A stretch of 64,000 nucleotides of DNA from Marixanthomonas spongiae (GTDB lineage Bacteria; Bacteroidota; Bacteroidia; Flavobacteriales; Flavobacteriaceae). The stretch spans positions 124,001 through 188,000 of the forward strand of contig NZ_QEHR01000004.1 in the NCBI RefSeq assembly GCF_003095375.1, written 5' to 3'. The translations under genes and the position numbers were made by a program. Below are positions 52,154 to 61,218 of the stretch, in pieces. Under the pieces are notes generated by a model that saw only the letters and a list, made by a program, of their open reading frames with translations, made no database searches and was not told the DNA's origin. Position 1 is the stretch's first letter. Each line of letters starts with the position of its first letter.

Positions 52154-53509
52154 ATGTTTAAAAAGATATTGATTGCCAATAGGGGAGAGATCGCACTTCG
52201 AATAATCCGTACCTGTCGCGAAATGGGCATTAAAACGGTAGCCGTTTACAGCAAAGCAGATGAAGAAAGCCTTCACGTGCGTTTTGCCGACGAAGCGGTA
52301 TGCATTGGTCCTGCCCCAAGTAATGAAAGCTATTTAAAGATTTCAAATATTATTGCAGCGGCCGAAATAACCAATGCCGATGCCATTCATCCGGGATATG
52401 GGTTTTTGTCTGAAAATTCCAAATTCTCGAAAATATGTGAAGAACACGACTTTAAATTCATAGGTGCCTCGCCCGAAATGATCGATCGTATGGGCAACAA
52501 GGCAAAAGCCAAAGCTACGATGAAAGAAGCGGGAGTACCTTGTGTCCCAGGTAGCGATGGCGTAATCCCAGATTTTAAGACTTGTAAAAAAATTGCCAAA
52601 GAAACCGGTTATCCCGTTATGCTTAAAGCCAGTGCAGGAGGCGGAGGAAAAGGAATGCGCGCCGTTTGGAAAGAGGAAGACCTCGAAGCCGCTTGGGAGT
52701 CGGCCCGTCAAGAAAGTAAGGCCGCTTTTGGCAATGACGATATGTATATGGAAAAACTTATTGAAGAGCCACGCCATATCGAAATACAGATTGTGGGCGA
52801 CAGCAAAGGCAAAGCCTGCCATTTAAGTGAGCGCGATTGCTCCATACAACGCCGTCACCAAAAACTCACCGAAGAAACCCCAAGTCCGTTCATGACCAAA
52901 AAGTTGCGGGAAGAAATGGGAAAAGCAGCCGTAAAAGCCGCAGAATACATAAAATACGAAGGAGCCGGTACCATCGAGTTTTTGGTGGATAAACACCGCA
53001 AGTTCTATTTTATGGAAATGAACACCCGTATTCAAGTTGAGCACCCAATTACCGAGCAAGTAGTGGATTACGATTTGATTAGGGAACAGATTTTAGTGGC
53101 TGCAGGTGTGCCTATTTCTGGTAAAAACTACCTGCCAAAACTCCATGCAATTGAATGCAGGATCAATGCCGAAGACCCTTACAACAACTTTAGGCCTTCC
53201 CCGGGAAAAATAGAAGTATTGCACGCTCCCGGCGGGCACGGTGTGAGACTCGACACCCACGTATATGCAGGCTATATCATTCCGCCTAACTACGACTCCA
53301 TGATCGCAAAATTGATTACAACAGCGCAAACCCGGGAAGAAGCGATCAACAAAATGAAACGGGCATTGGACGAGTTCGTAATCGAAGGCATAAAAACCAC
53401 CATTCCTTTCCATAGGCAGTTAATGGACGACCCGGCGTATGTAAGCGGAAACTACACCACAGCTTTTATGGACGACTTTAAAATGAACGAACCGGAAGAG
53501 GAAGAGTAG
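52154..53509 (+). CDS. accC: Acetyl-CoA carboxylase biotin carboxylase subunit
   Basis: ATP-grasp enzyme that carboxylates BCCP-biotin. [25 protein letters not shown] is the standard N-terminus, which decides the start at 52154 over a TTG at 52127. [15 protein letters not shown] is the ATP-binding glycine loop and [19 protein letters not shown] and [14 protein letters not shown] the active-site segments. Length 451. It ends the fatty-acid cluster and is followed by a strong terminator. Confidence 0.97.
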   Translation: MFKKILIANRGEIALRIIRTCREMGIKTVAVYSKADEESLHVRFADEAVCIGPAPSNESYLKISNIIAAAEITNADAIHPGYGFLSENSKFSKICEEHDFKFIGASPEMIDRMGNKAKAKATMKEAGVPCVPGSDGVIPDFKTCKKIAKETGYPVMLKASAGGGGKGMRAVWKEEDLEAAWESARQESKAAFGNDDMYMEKLIEEPRHIEIQIVGDSKGKACHLSERDCSIQRRHQKLTEETPSPFMTKKLREEMGKAAVKAAEYIKYEGAGTIEFLVDKHRKFYFMEMNTRIQVEHPITEQVVDYDLIREQILVAAGVPISGKNYLPKLHAIECRINAEDPYNNFRPSPGKIEVLHAPGGHGVRLDTHVYAGYIIPPNYDSMIAKLITTAQTREEAINKMKRALDEFVIEGIKTTIPFHRQLMDDPAYVSGNYTTAFMDDFKMNEPEEEE

Positions 53510-53527
53510 ATAATTTTATACTAAGTT

Positions 53528-53582
53528 AAAAGCATCAAATTCTAGAAAGAATTTAATTTCTTTGGAGTTTGATGCTTTTTTT
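53528..53582 (+). terminator. Terminator after accC
   Basis: AAAAGCATCAAA (53528-53539) pairs perfectly with TTTGATGCTTTT (53568-53579), continuing into a T run. Confidence 0.75.
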
Positions 53583-53680
53583 ATTGACATTTACTGAATT
53601 TAACAAATATAGGTAAAGGTTGCTGAGTGTTTCGAGGAACGAGAAACGTATCGAAGTGACCGATACTAACTTCAATATAA

Positions 53681-54802
53681 ATGACCTTATCCTATTGGGA
53701 ACATAAAATGTGGCTTCAAAACATCGATTATGCCATTGTCGGCAGCGGGTTGGTGGGGCTTAACTGTGCTTTAGCTTTAAAAGAAAAACACCCAACGGCA
53801 AACATCACGGTTTTTGAAAAAGGCATGTTACCCAGCGGCGCCAGTACTAAAAATGCAGGTTTTGCCTGTTTCGGTAGTCTTTCAGAAATACTGGACGATC
53901 TTTCAACACATTCCGAAGAAGAAGTCATCAACCTCGTAAAAGAACGTGTGCAAGGCTTACAATTGCTTCGGAAGAACATAGGCGATAAACAGCTTGACTT
54001 GAAACATTGCGGCGGGTATGAATTGTTTACGGAAGAAGATGGCGAACTCTTTAAACAATGTAAATTACAATTGCACACCATCAACCGTCTTTTAATACCT
54101 ATTTTTAATGACGATGTGTTTTCAATTACCGAAAATGCTTTTCAGTTTAAAAAAATTCAACCGCAACTAGTGTTCAACAAATTTGAAGGGCAAATAGATA
54201 CGGGAAAAATGATGCACGCTTTGCTTCAGAAGGTTTACAAAGCTGGGATTACCGTTTTAAATTGCGCTGAGGTTACGTCGCTTTCGCAAGATAATGAGTC
54301 CGTTTCCTTTCAGCTTAACAATTCAATAAATGTATCGGCAAAGAAAGTCTGTATTGCCAACAACGGTTTCGCCAAACAGTTATTGGACGAAGCAGTGCAA
54401 CCGGCCCGTGCCCAAGTTTTAATTACCAATCCCATTGAAAACTTGCATATTAAGGGAACATTTCATCTGGACAAAGGCTATTATTATTTCAGGAATATCA
54501 ATGACCGAATCCTTTTTGGCGGCGGCAGAAACCTGAATTTTAAAGGAGAAGAAACCACTGAAATGATAACTACAAATCAAATTCAGAATAAATTAGAAGA
54601 ACTTTTAAATACCACCATTTTACCGAAAACCACTTTTGAAATCGATAGACGGTGGAGCGGTATTATGGGTGTTGGAAAACAGAAGAAGCCAATTGTCAAA
54701 GAAATTTCCCCAAATATATTCTGTGCGGTCCGCCTTGGCGGCATGGGCGTGGCTATTGGCACTGCAATGGGATATAATTTAGCAAAACTGGCGAGCAGAT
54801 GA
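53681..54802 (+). CDS. FAD-dependent oxidoreductase (DAO family)
   Basis: A 373-residue flavoprotein of the D-amino-acid-oxidase/GlpD-like fold. The dinucleotide motif is IVGSGLVGLNCAL (GxGxxG at 21-26), with the ribose-binding Glu in VFEKG; GASTKNAGFACFGS follows. The C-terminal RWSGIMGVGKQKKPIVKEI and RLGGMGVAIGTAMG complete FAD binding. A later ATG (53708) is possible. The substrate is unknown. The stop overlaps mtgA (ATGA), so they are cotranscribed. Confidence 0.88.
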   Translation: MTLSYWEHKMWLQNIDYAIVGSGLVGLNCALALKEKHPTANITVFEKGMLPSGASTKNAGFACFGSLSEILDDLSTHSEEEVINLVKERVQGLQLLRKNIGDKQLDLKHCGGYELFTEEDGELFKQCKLQLHTINRLLIPIFNDDVFSITENAFQFKKIQPQLVFNKFEGQIDTGKMMHALLQKVYKAGITVLNCAEVTSLSQDNESVSFQLNNSINVSAKKVCIANNGFAKQLLDEAVQPARAQVLITNPIENLHIKGTFHLDKGYYYFRNINDRILFGGGRNLNFKGEETTEMITTNQIQNKLEELLNTTILPKTTFEIDRRWSGIMGVGKQKKPIVKEISPNIFCAVRLGGMGVAIGTAMGYNLAKLASR

Positions 54803-55500
54803 AACGGTTCTTCAAATTTATTTTAAAACTAGTAATCTGGTTTATCGTTATTACGGTTGTATGGGTCGTGGCATATAAATTTGTTCCGGTTCCCTACACG
54901 CCTTTAATGGCAATACGCTCCTATAACGGAGGTGAAAACTATGAGACCAAACACCAGTGGAAATCCATGGACGGCATCTCCGCCTACTTACAATTGGCCG
55001 TAATCTGTGCCGAGGATCAAAACTTTATGGCCCACAATGGTTTTGATTACGATGCCATTGAAAAAGCCTATAAAAAGAACCAAGCGGGCAAAAAACTACG
55101 CGGTGCCAGCACCATTTCGCAACAAACGGCAAAAAACGTTTTTTTATGGCCAGAGCGGAGTTGGTTCCGGAAAGGAATGGAAGTGTATTTCACGTTTTTA
55201 ATCGAAACCCTTTGGAGCAAGGAGCGCATCTTAGAAGTGTACCTCAACAGCATTGAAATGGGTGACAGTGTTTTCGGGGCAGAAGCTGCCGCACAGTATT
55301 GGTTCAACAAAAACGCCAAAAACCTATTAAAACGTGAAGCTGCCGCCATTGCCGCTATTTTGCCCAACCCCCGGAAATATCGCGCATCCCCAGCTTCAGC
55401 TTATATTGAAAAAAGAACCTCTTGGATTGTACAACAAATGCGTTATTATGGTACTTTTACCTTAGAAGAACGAAAAGAAGATGAATGGACAAAGATTTAA
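54799..55500 (+). CDS. mtgA: Monofunctional biosynthetic peptidoglycan transglycosylase
   Basis: Inner-membrane glycosyltransferase (GT51) polymerising lipid II into glycan strands. One N-terminal helix (about 7-26), catalytic Glu72 in ICAEDQNFMAHNGFD, GASTISQQTAKNVFL and second acidic segment RILEVYLNSIEMG, then FGAEAAAQYWFNK. No transpeptidase domain; 233 residues. It overlaps the upstream oxidoreductase by 4 bases and the downstream gene by 16 bases. Confidence 0.96.
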   Translation: MKRFFKFILKLVIWFIVITVVWVVAYKFVPVPYTPLMAIRSYNGGENYETKHQWKSMDGISAYLQLAVICAEDQNFMAHNGFDYDAIEKAYKKNQAGKKLRGASTISQQTAKNVFLWPERSWFRKGMEVYFTFLIETLWSKERILEVYLNSIEMGDSVFGAEAAAQYWFNKNAKNLLKREAAAIAAILPNPRKYRASPASAYIEKRTSWIVQQMRYYGTFTLEERKEDEWTKI

Positions 55501-55940
55501 AAACTGCCTTGTTGAACCAGTGCAAAAATGTTGTTGAAAACCGTTACAACAAAATAAAACAAACCATCGCCGGTATTGAAGAATCGCTTTTTGAAGAATC
55601 TAAAAGCAGCGCGGGCGACAAACATGAAACTGGCCGAGCGATGCTGCAAATAGACCGCGAAAACGCAGGGAAGCAATTACAAGAGATTGAAAAACTGCAG
55701 CAGTTGGTTCGTAAAATTGACGTCAACTCAAAGTCAGATTACGTTCGGTTGGGAAGTTTGGTGTACACCAATCAAGCCACCTATTTTATGGGTATTTCAA
55801 TTGGTGCGGTAACGGTTGGGAAAACTTCTTATATATGCGTGGCGTTAAATTCGCCCATCGGGCAATTGCTTTCCGGGAAGAAAAAAGGCGAAAACTTTAT
55901 GTTCAATGAAAAAGAATACACCATTAAAAGTGTGGTGTGA
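55485..55940 (+). CDS. GreA-like-fold protein of unknown function
   Basis: A 151-residue protein with an N-terminal coiled-coil hairpin (about 1-78, VENRYNKIKQTIAGIEESLFEESK...) and a C-terminal globular part (about 84-151, VRLGSLVYTNQATYFMGISIGAVTV...SPIGQLLSGKKKGENFMFNEKEYTIKSV) that matches the transcript-cleavage factor GreA/B C-terminal fold. It lacks the acidic tip pair expected of GreA, so RNA-polymerase cleavage activity is doubtful. Third gene of the oxidoreductase-mtgA operon by overlap. Often misannotated in Flavobacteria. Confidence 0.75.
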   Translation: MDKDLKTALLNQCKNVVENRYNKIKQTIAGIEESLFEESKSSAGDKHETGRAMLQIDRENAGKQLQEIEKLQQLVRKIDVNSKSDYVRLGSLVYTNQATYFMGISIGAVTVGKTSYICVALNSPIGQLLSGKKKGENFMFNEKEYTIKSVV

Positions 55941-55955
55941 TTTTTCTCATAAAAA

Positions 55956-58193
55956 TCAACCGAAATGAACCTTTTCAGTAATCTGAAGCATTTTCTTGCT
56001 TATGGAAAACAACCAATGCAACTGTTCCCGAACCAAATGGGCTTCTTGAAATTGCCGCTCCAATTTTGGATGTACCGATGCGGGCAGGTCTGGATTTTCG
56101 GTGGTGAACTTTGGGAGTTCTTGTTTAAAAAATTGAGTTTTTTTGGTTACATCAATTGCTGTCGGATTATGTTCTTTCCGCTGTAAAACCGATATAATAT
56201 GCCCTAAATATTCATCATTATGTTTTGCAGCTGTGGTAAACCGGCTAGAGGCTTCGGTCGTGGGATTGTTTTGAATATAGGTGCTCAACGAGGCCAAAGA
56301 CGATAAAAAAGTATGGTTCAGCACGACCAGCTCATAAATTTTTTCCAAGTTTTTTTGTTTCGATTTTGGATCCTGCGTCATTCGCTGAAAGGAAGCACTG
56401 AGGTTAGACATTTCTAAAAACGCCTTTTTTCGGGAAAGCTTAAAACTGGTGGGCAACTTTCCTTTTTCTTCATAATAAGCTGTGATTTCCGAAAGGAATT
56501 CCCTGTTTGCCGTAACGCTTTTTTCAATACTTCCCTTAATGTCCATAAACTCCCAAGCCGGCCACAATAAAAAGGTAGCAGCTGTGGCCAAGCCGGCACC
56601 AATCAAGGTGTCCACTACCCTAAACTGAATGACCGTCAACACATCTGGACTGATGAGTGCATAGATAAAAACCACACTCAACGTAATAAAAGTAGCGCCA
56701 GTTTTATAGTTTTTTTGGATCATGGCAAGTGCCAGCACCAACGAGCCTATACCCAATATGGCATATACGTAGGTGTTTTGGGTAATTAAAACTACAGCCA
56801 CGGCAATAACGCCACCAATTAATGTCCCAATAGTACGCTCTTTGGTACGGGTTTTTGTAAGTCCGTAGCTTGGTCGCATGATCACGATCAAGGTCAACAT
56901 AATCCAATACGGGTTTTGAAAATCGAAAAACACCCCAATTAAATACCCTACGATCATCGTTACGGCCAAGCGGAGAGAATGCTTAAAGATGGCCGATTTA
57001 AAACTGAAATTGCGCACCAACAGTTTAGGGTCGTAATCTTGTGTAGTTACAAAGCGCTTTGCAACATCGTTTTTAATAAAGGTGAGTTCCCGTGGATTGG
57101 GATTGCGCAACAACCATTTTATTTTCTGAATTTTTTCAATTTGGTTTTCCTGATATTCCAACAAGTTTTGTAGCATTAAATACCCTTCATACTCTTCGGG
57201 TTTACCACTCGATTTCAGTAGCGCAATGTCTTTTTCTATGTTTCTGAAGAGGGGAAGTAATGCATTGTTCTTCGGAATTTTTTTAGTGTTTTGCCCTGCT
57301 TCAGAAATAAGGCGCATCTGTTTGGACATTTCAAAAAGCAGCTCTTGGAAGTCTTTTATAAATTCCGGATGGTGCTGCAAAAGCGCATCCATTTTGTTGT
57401 AGTTCACTGGGTTTGCCAGTGCCGCTTCCATAATGTCCACCAGCTCTACAAATACCAACAGCCGTTTGCTTTGGTACCCTGACCGTCCGGAACTTTTACG
57501 CGAAGAAATCAATATTTCGCGCAGGGTTTCGTGGGTGTCGTTCATGTCGTTTTGCAGTTCTAAAAGCTGGGATTGCAATTGGTCCCTGTCACAATTTGGC
57601 CCTACCAATTTTCCGCGTATTTCCAAAAACTCGGCAGTTTGTTGGTAGATTTCTTTGAACAGTTCTTCCGTTTGGCCTTTTGGGTTTATATAGTGCCATA
57701 AAGTTGCCAATAGTAAATACCAAAGACCTCCCAGTCCAATATAAAGGGCGTATTCATAAATTTCCAACCGGTCCACTTCATGGGCGAAACTCAACACCAA
57801 TGCCAGTAGGCCCGAAAAACTGATAAGCGAAGCCCGAAACCCAAAAATTGAAATATATGAAATAGCAAAAGCCAATACCCCTAACACCAATAAAAGCAAC
57901 CACATAGTGAACGTTGTAAGGTATTCGCCAACAAAACTCACCACCATAATAAGCACGATGGAAAACAAAATACCGATGGTTTTGTGCCTAAAACTGCCAC
58001 TTATGTCGCTGGGCGAGCTCCAAAAAGCCCCAAAAGCGAGAGCGAGGGCTATTTCAGAAAAATCAAACTTCAATCCGATGATAATGGGCAGCGTGAGCGA
58101 TATGCCCACCAAAATGGCTTTTGAAAAGTTGGTGCTTTTCAAAAACTCCATAAAATCGTTTAAGTTGGCCGAAATGGTTTTTGTTAGGTTCAA
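55956..58193 (-). CDS. FUSC family inner-membrane protein (YccS-like)
   Basis: A 745-residue integral membrane protein. N-terminal hydrophobic block (about 20-165) and a second membrane block (about 400-515) flank a cytoplasmic helical region, the two-fold layout of FUSC/AaeB-YccS transporters. RTKERTIGTLIGGVIAVAV is the FUSC signature in the second block. Likely exporter or envelope-stress protein of unknown substrate. It converges on the mtgA operon with a 15-base gap. Confidence 0.9.
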   Translation of the reverse strand: MNLTKTISANLNDFMEFLKSTNFSKAILVGISLTLPIIIGLKFDFSEIALALAFGAFWSSPSDISGSFRHKTIGILFSIVLIMVVSFVGEYLTTFTMWLLLLVLGVLAFAISYISIFGFRASLISFSGLLALVLSFAHEVDRLEIYEYALYIGLGGLWYLLLATLWHYINPKGQTEELFKEIYQQTAEFLEIRGKLVGPNCDRDQLQSQLLELQNDMNDTHETLREILISSRKSSGRSGYQSKRLLVFVELVDIMEAALANPVNYNKMDALLQHHPEFIKDFQELLFEMSKQMRLISEAGQNTKKIPKNNALLPLFRNIEKDIALLKSSGKPEEYEGYLMLQNLLEYQENQIEKIQKIKWLLRNPNPRELTFIKNDVAKRFVTTQDYDPKLLVRNFSFKSAIFKHSLRLAVTMIVGYLIGVFFDFQNPYWIMLTLIVIMRPSYGLTKTRTKERTIGTLIGGVIAVAVVLITQNTYVYAILGIGSLVLALAMIQKNYKTGATFITLSVVFIYALISPDVLTVIQFRVVDTLIGAGLATAATFLLWPAWEFMDIKGSIEKSVTANREFLSEITAYYEEKGKLPTSFKLSRKKAFLEMSNLSASFQRMTQDPKSKQKNLEKIYELVVLNHTFLSSLASLSTYIQNNPTTEASSRFTTAAKHNDEYLGHIISVLQRKEHNPTAIDVTKKTQFFKQELPKFTTENPDLPASVHPKLERQFQEAHLVREQLHWLFSISKKMLQITEKVHFG

Positions 58194-58343
58194 AATCGTG
58201 ATGGTTCAACTGCAAAGGTACTGCGTTGTTAAGGTAACTACGTTAATCTTTTCTGAAAAAACCTAAAAATCAATATAACACCCACAGATGTGCATAAACA
58301 AACTTGTAACTTTAATGAAAAGTGATTTTAAAAAAAATATAAA

Positions 58344-59342
58344 ATGATGAACAAGACCATATTACTGAAAAACAGACCAAAAGGAAGACCAACCCTTGAC
58401 GATTTTGAATTTAAGGAAATCGAAAAGCCAAGTCCAAAAGAAGGGGAAGTGTTGTTAAAAACAAAGTATGTTTCCGTCGATCCGTATTTGCGCGGCAGGA
58501 TGCGGGATGAAAAATCGTACATAGAACCGTTTCAACTGAATGAACCCGTAGAATCGGGTATTATCGCTGAAGTAATAGAGAGCAACTCGGAAAATTTTAA
58601 AAAAGGCGATTACGTAAACGGAATGTTGCAATGGAAGCAATTTCAAACCTCTAATGGAAAAGGGCTTCAAAAAGTAGATGGCAGCAAAGCCCCATTATCG
58701 GCGTATTTAGGCGTTTTGGGACTCACGGGAATTACGGCTTATTTGGGTCTAAAAAAAATTGGTGACTTAGAAAAAGGCGAAACGTTGTTGGTTTCTGGCG
58801 CTTCAGGAGCCGTGGGAACGGTTGTTGGCCAAATAGGAAAAATTAAAGGCTGTAAAGTGGTCGGTATCGCCGGAACCGATGAAAAAATAAAAACCATTAA
58901 GGAGAAATTTCATTTTGATGAAGGCATCAACTACAAAACCACCGATAATATGAAGAAAGCCATTGCCGAAGCCTGCCCCAACGGCGTGGATGTGTATTAC
59001 GACAATGTGGGCGGTGAAATATTGGATGCCGCTATGGCGAATATCAATTACAACGGCCGGGTGGTTTGCTGTGGTGCCATTTCGCTGTATAATAAAACCG
59101 AACAGCCCACAGGTCCAAGGCACGAAACCACCTTAATTAAAAAAAGCGTATTGATGCAAGGCTTTACTGTACGTGATTACCAAGAAGAATTTCCAGCCGC
59201 AATTCAACAGTTGGCCACTTGGTTACAGGAAGATAAATTGACGTATTCTGAAACCATCGTGGAAGGATTTGACGAAATACCGCAAGCTTTTATAGATTTG
59301 TTTGATGGGAAAAATAAAGGAAAAATGATTGTAAAAGTATAG
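58344..59342 (+). CDS. NADP-dependent MDR oxidoreductase (enone reductase type)
   Basis: A 332-residue zinc-free medium-chain dehydrogenase/reductase. VSVDPYLRGRMRD is the leukotriene-B4-dehydrogenase/CurA-type segment; the NADP loop is SGASGAVGTVVGQIGK (about 151-166). FTVRDYQEEFPAAIQQL lies near the end. Enzymes of this class reduce alpha,beta-unsaturated aldehydes or ketones. It stands alone with its own terminator. Confidence 0.93.
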   Translation: MMNKTILLKNRPKGRPTLDDFEFKEIEKPSPKEGEVLLKTKYVSVDPYLRGRMRDEKSYIEPFQLNEPVESGIIAEVIESNSENFKKGDYVNGMLQWKQFQTSNGKGLQKVDGSKAPLSAYLGVLGLTGITAYLGLKKIGDLEKGETLLVSGASGAVGTVVGQIGKIKGCKVVGIAGTDEKIKTIKEKFHFDEGINYKTTDNMKKAIAEACPNGVDVYYDNVGGEILDAAMANINYNGRVVCCGAISLYNKTEQPTGPRHETTLIKKSVLMQGFTVRDYQEEFPAAIQQLATWLQEDKLTYSETIVEGFDEIPQAFIDLFDGKNKGKMIVKV

Positions 59343-59380
59343 CCGTCATTTAATTTAAAAGTTTATTAATGACTTGCTAA

Positions 59381-59413
59381 AACCTACGTTAAAAGCCGTT
59401 AACGTGGGTTTTT
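59381..59413 (+). terminator. Terminator after MDR oxidoreductase
   Basis: AACCTACGTTAA (59381-59392) pairs with TTAACGTGGGTT (59399-59410) with one T-G pair, then a T run. Confidence 0.8.
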
Positions 59414-59442
59414 AGTTTCTGTATTATTTGTATTTTACAGCT

Positions 59443-60081
59443 ATGGAAAAAGTATTAGTAGTGGGTGCCAACGGTACCACAGGAAAAAAAATCGTTGATA
59501 TTTTAGATGAATACAGAAATTATGAACCTGTAGCCATGATCCGTCACCAAGACCAAGCGGAGCAATTTAAAAAGAAAGACATTGAAACGGTTATGGGCGA
59601 TCTCGAGAAAAACGTAAGCCATACCGTAACGCGAATTCATAAAATTGTATTTGCGGCCGGATCGGGAGGTGATACGCCCAAAGAAAAAACCACCGCCGTA
59701 GATCAAGAAGGTGCCAAAAAACTGATTGACCTTGCCGAAATTGCAGGGATTAGAAAATTTGTCATGTTAAGCGCCATGGGAACTGATAATCCAGAGGAGC
59801 ACGAGAAGTTGCAACATTATTTAGAAGCCAAACAAAACGCAGACCAACATTTGCGCAATAGTGGTATGGACTATTCCATAGTACGTCCCGGAGCCTTGAC
59901 CAACGAAAATGGGACCGGAAAAATAAAAGCAGCCAAAAAACTGAACGAACGCGGAGAAATCACAAGGGATGATGTGGCCGAAACTTTGGTCGCTGCGCTT
60001 CACGATACGACGGCAACGAATAAAACCTTTGAAATTTTACAAGGCGATACCGAAATTGAGGATGCGTTGAAGGAAATTTAA
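59443..60081 (+). CDS. NAD(P)-binding atypical SDR (NmrA-like)
   Basis: A 212-residue atypical short-chain dehydrogenase family protein. The nucleotide loop is VVGANGTTGKKIVD (GxxGxxG at 8-14), and VFAAGSGGDTPKEKTTAVDQEGAKKLIDLA and SIVRPGALTNENGTGKI are the expected SDR5 segments (YwnB/YhfK-like). ATG 59443 is preferred over an upstream TTG. Substrate unknown. Confidence 0.9.
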   Translation: MEKVLVVGANGTTGKKIVDILDEYRNYEPVAMIRHQDQAEQFKKKDIETVMGDLEKNVSHTVTRIHKIVFAAGSGGDTPKEKTTAVDQEGAKKLIDLAEIAGIRKFVMLSAMGTDNPEEHEKLQHYLEAKQNADQHLRNSGMDYSIVRPGALTNENGTGKIKAAKKLNERGEITRDDVAETLVAALHDTTATNKTFEILQGDTEIEDALKEI

Positions 60082-60095
60082 TGTAGATATTTAAA

Positions 60096-60195
60096 AGACC
60101 ACTGTCATTCAGAACGTAGCGTAGCGAAGTGAAGAATCTTTCCCAAACACGATATAGATTCCTCAGTCGTTCCTTCTTCGGAATGACAACGGTCT
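60096..60195. repeat. 100-base imperfect palindrome between convergent genes
   Basis: Outer arms AGACC..TGTCATTC.GAA and TTC.GAATGACA..GGTCT (60096-60118 and about 60174-60195) enclose an inner AGAATC/GATTC pair. It lies between the SDR gene and the ABC ATPase and may end both transcripts. The GAACGTAGCGTAGCGAAGTGAAGAATC wording is typical of flavobacterial intergenic repeats. Confidence 0.6.
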
Positions 60196-60204
60196 AATTA
60201 TTTA

Positions 60205-61140
60205 CTATTTAATTTCAGTAAGAAACACGCTTTTCCCTGTTTCAATTTCATCAATATGATTAAAAAAGATAGGATTTCCCTTATAAATAGCTTCAATTAA
60301 ATAATGACTTCCTTTAAAGAAAGAAGTGGTGACTTCGACCTTTATTTTAGTTTCTTTTTCAGAAATTGTCAGTTGATGTGGCAAAAAAATTCTATCACCT
60401 GAAGGCACTGTTTCTGGCGGAAGCACGGTAACATCGCCAAAAAAACCGGCTTGATATGCTGTTTTTAGATTGTTGTAAATGGTTTCCGGTTTTCCGAAAC
60501 GTTCCATCTTCCCTTCTTTCAACAATAGTAATTCATCTGAAAAAGCGAGCGCTTCTTCCGCATCGTGGGTGGCCGTGATGCAACTGATGTTTTCTTCTTT
60601 TAAATACCTGAACAGACTTCTGCGCAACTTATTTTTTCGGAAGGTATCGATACTGCTAAATGGCTCGTCCAACAACAACAATTTCGGGGCTTTGGCAAGG
60701 GCTTTGGCCAAAGCAACCCGTTGTTTTTGTCCGCCACTGAGGTTTATAACTTTTCGGTTGCCAAAAGCTTCTAAATCGACTACGTTCAAAAGTGTGTTTA
60801 CCCGATCACTTTCTTCCTCAGGGTTTAATCTAGGCAAATGTTCTGCTATATTTTCTCGAACAGTGATAAAAGGCATCACGTTCAGTTCTTGAGCGACCAA
60901 TTTCATAAACGGCTCGCCAGGGATGAGGGTGTGATGGGGGCCTTTTAATTGTTCCCCTTCCCAAGCAATCCTTCCATTATCCAAATGCAACAACCCATAA
61001 ATTAGATGAAGCAAGGTTGATTTCCCGCAACCGCTTTCGCCTAAAACGGCCAGATGGTTGCCACGTTTCAGCTTAAAATTAATATCCTGAAGGATTGCTT
61101 TTGAAGCATATGAAAATGATTGAATGGAAACGGACAACAT
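60205..61140 (-). CDS. ABC transporter ATP-binding protein
   Basis: A 311-residue ATPase. Walker A GESGCGKST (34-42), signature LSGGQKQRVALAKALA, Walker B LLLLDEPFSSID and H-loop TATHDAEEAL; the C-terminal ~80 residues are a TOBE-like extension. This resembles the ATPases of POT/FbpC-type importers (polyamine, Fe, sulfate), but no permease or binding protein lies next to it. Confidence 0.9.
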   Translation of the reverse strand: MLSVSIQSFSYASKAILQDINFKLKRGNHLAVLGESGCGKSTLLHLIYGLLHLDNGRIAWEGEQLKGPHHTLIPGEPFMKLVAQELNVMPFITVRENIAEHLPRLNPEEESDRVNTLLNVVDLEAFGNRKVINLSGGQKQRVALAKALAKAPKLLLLDEPFSSIDTFRKNKLRRSLFRYLKEENISCITATHDAEEALAFSDELLLLKEGKMERFGKPETIYNNLKTAYQAGFFGDVTVLPPETVPSGDRIFLPHQLTISEKETKIKVEVTTSFFKGSHYLIEAIYKGNPIFFNHIDEIETGKSVFLTEIK

Positions 61141-61218
61141 AAAGTTATATATTGAAAAAGGCTGTCAACTTACATTTTTAATTCAGTTGACAACCTTTTA
61201 TGATTTTGAAAAGTCTGT

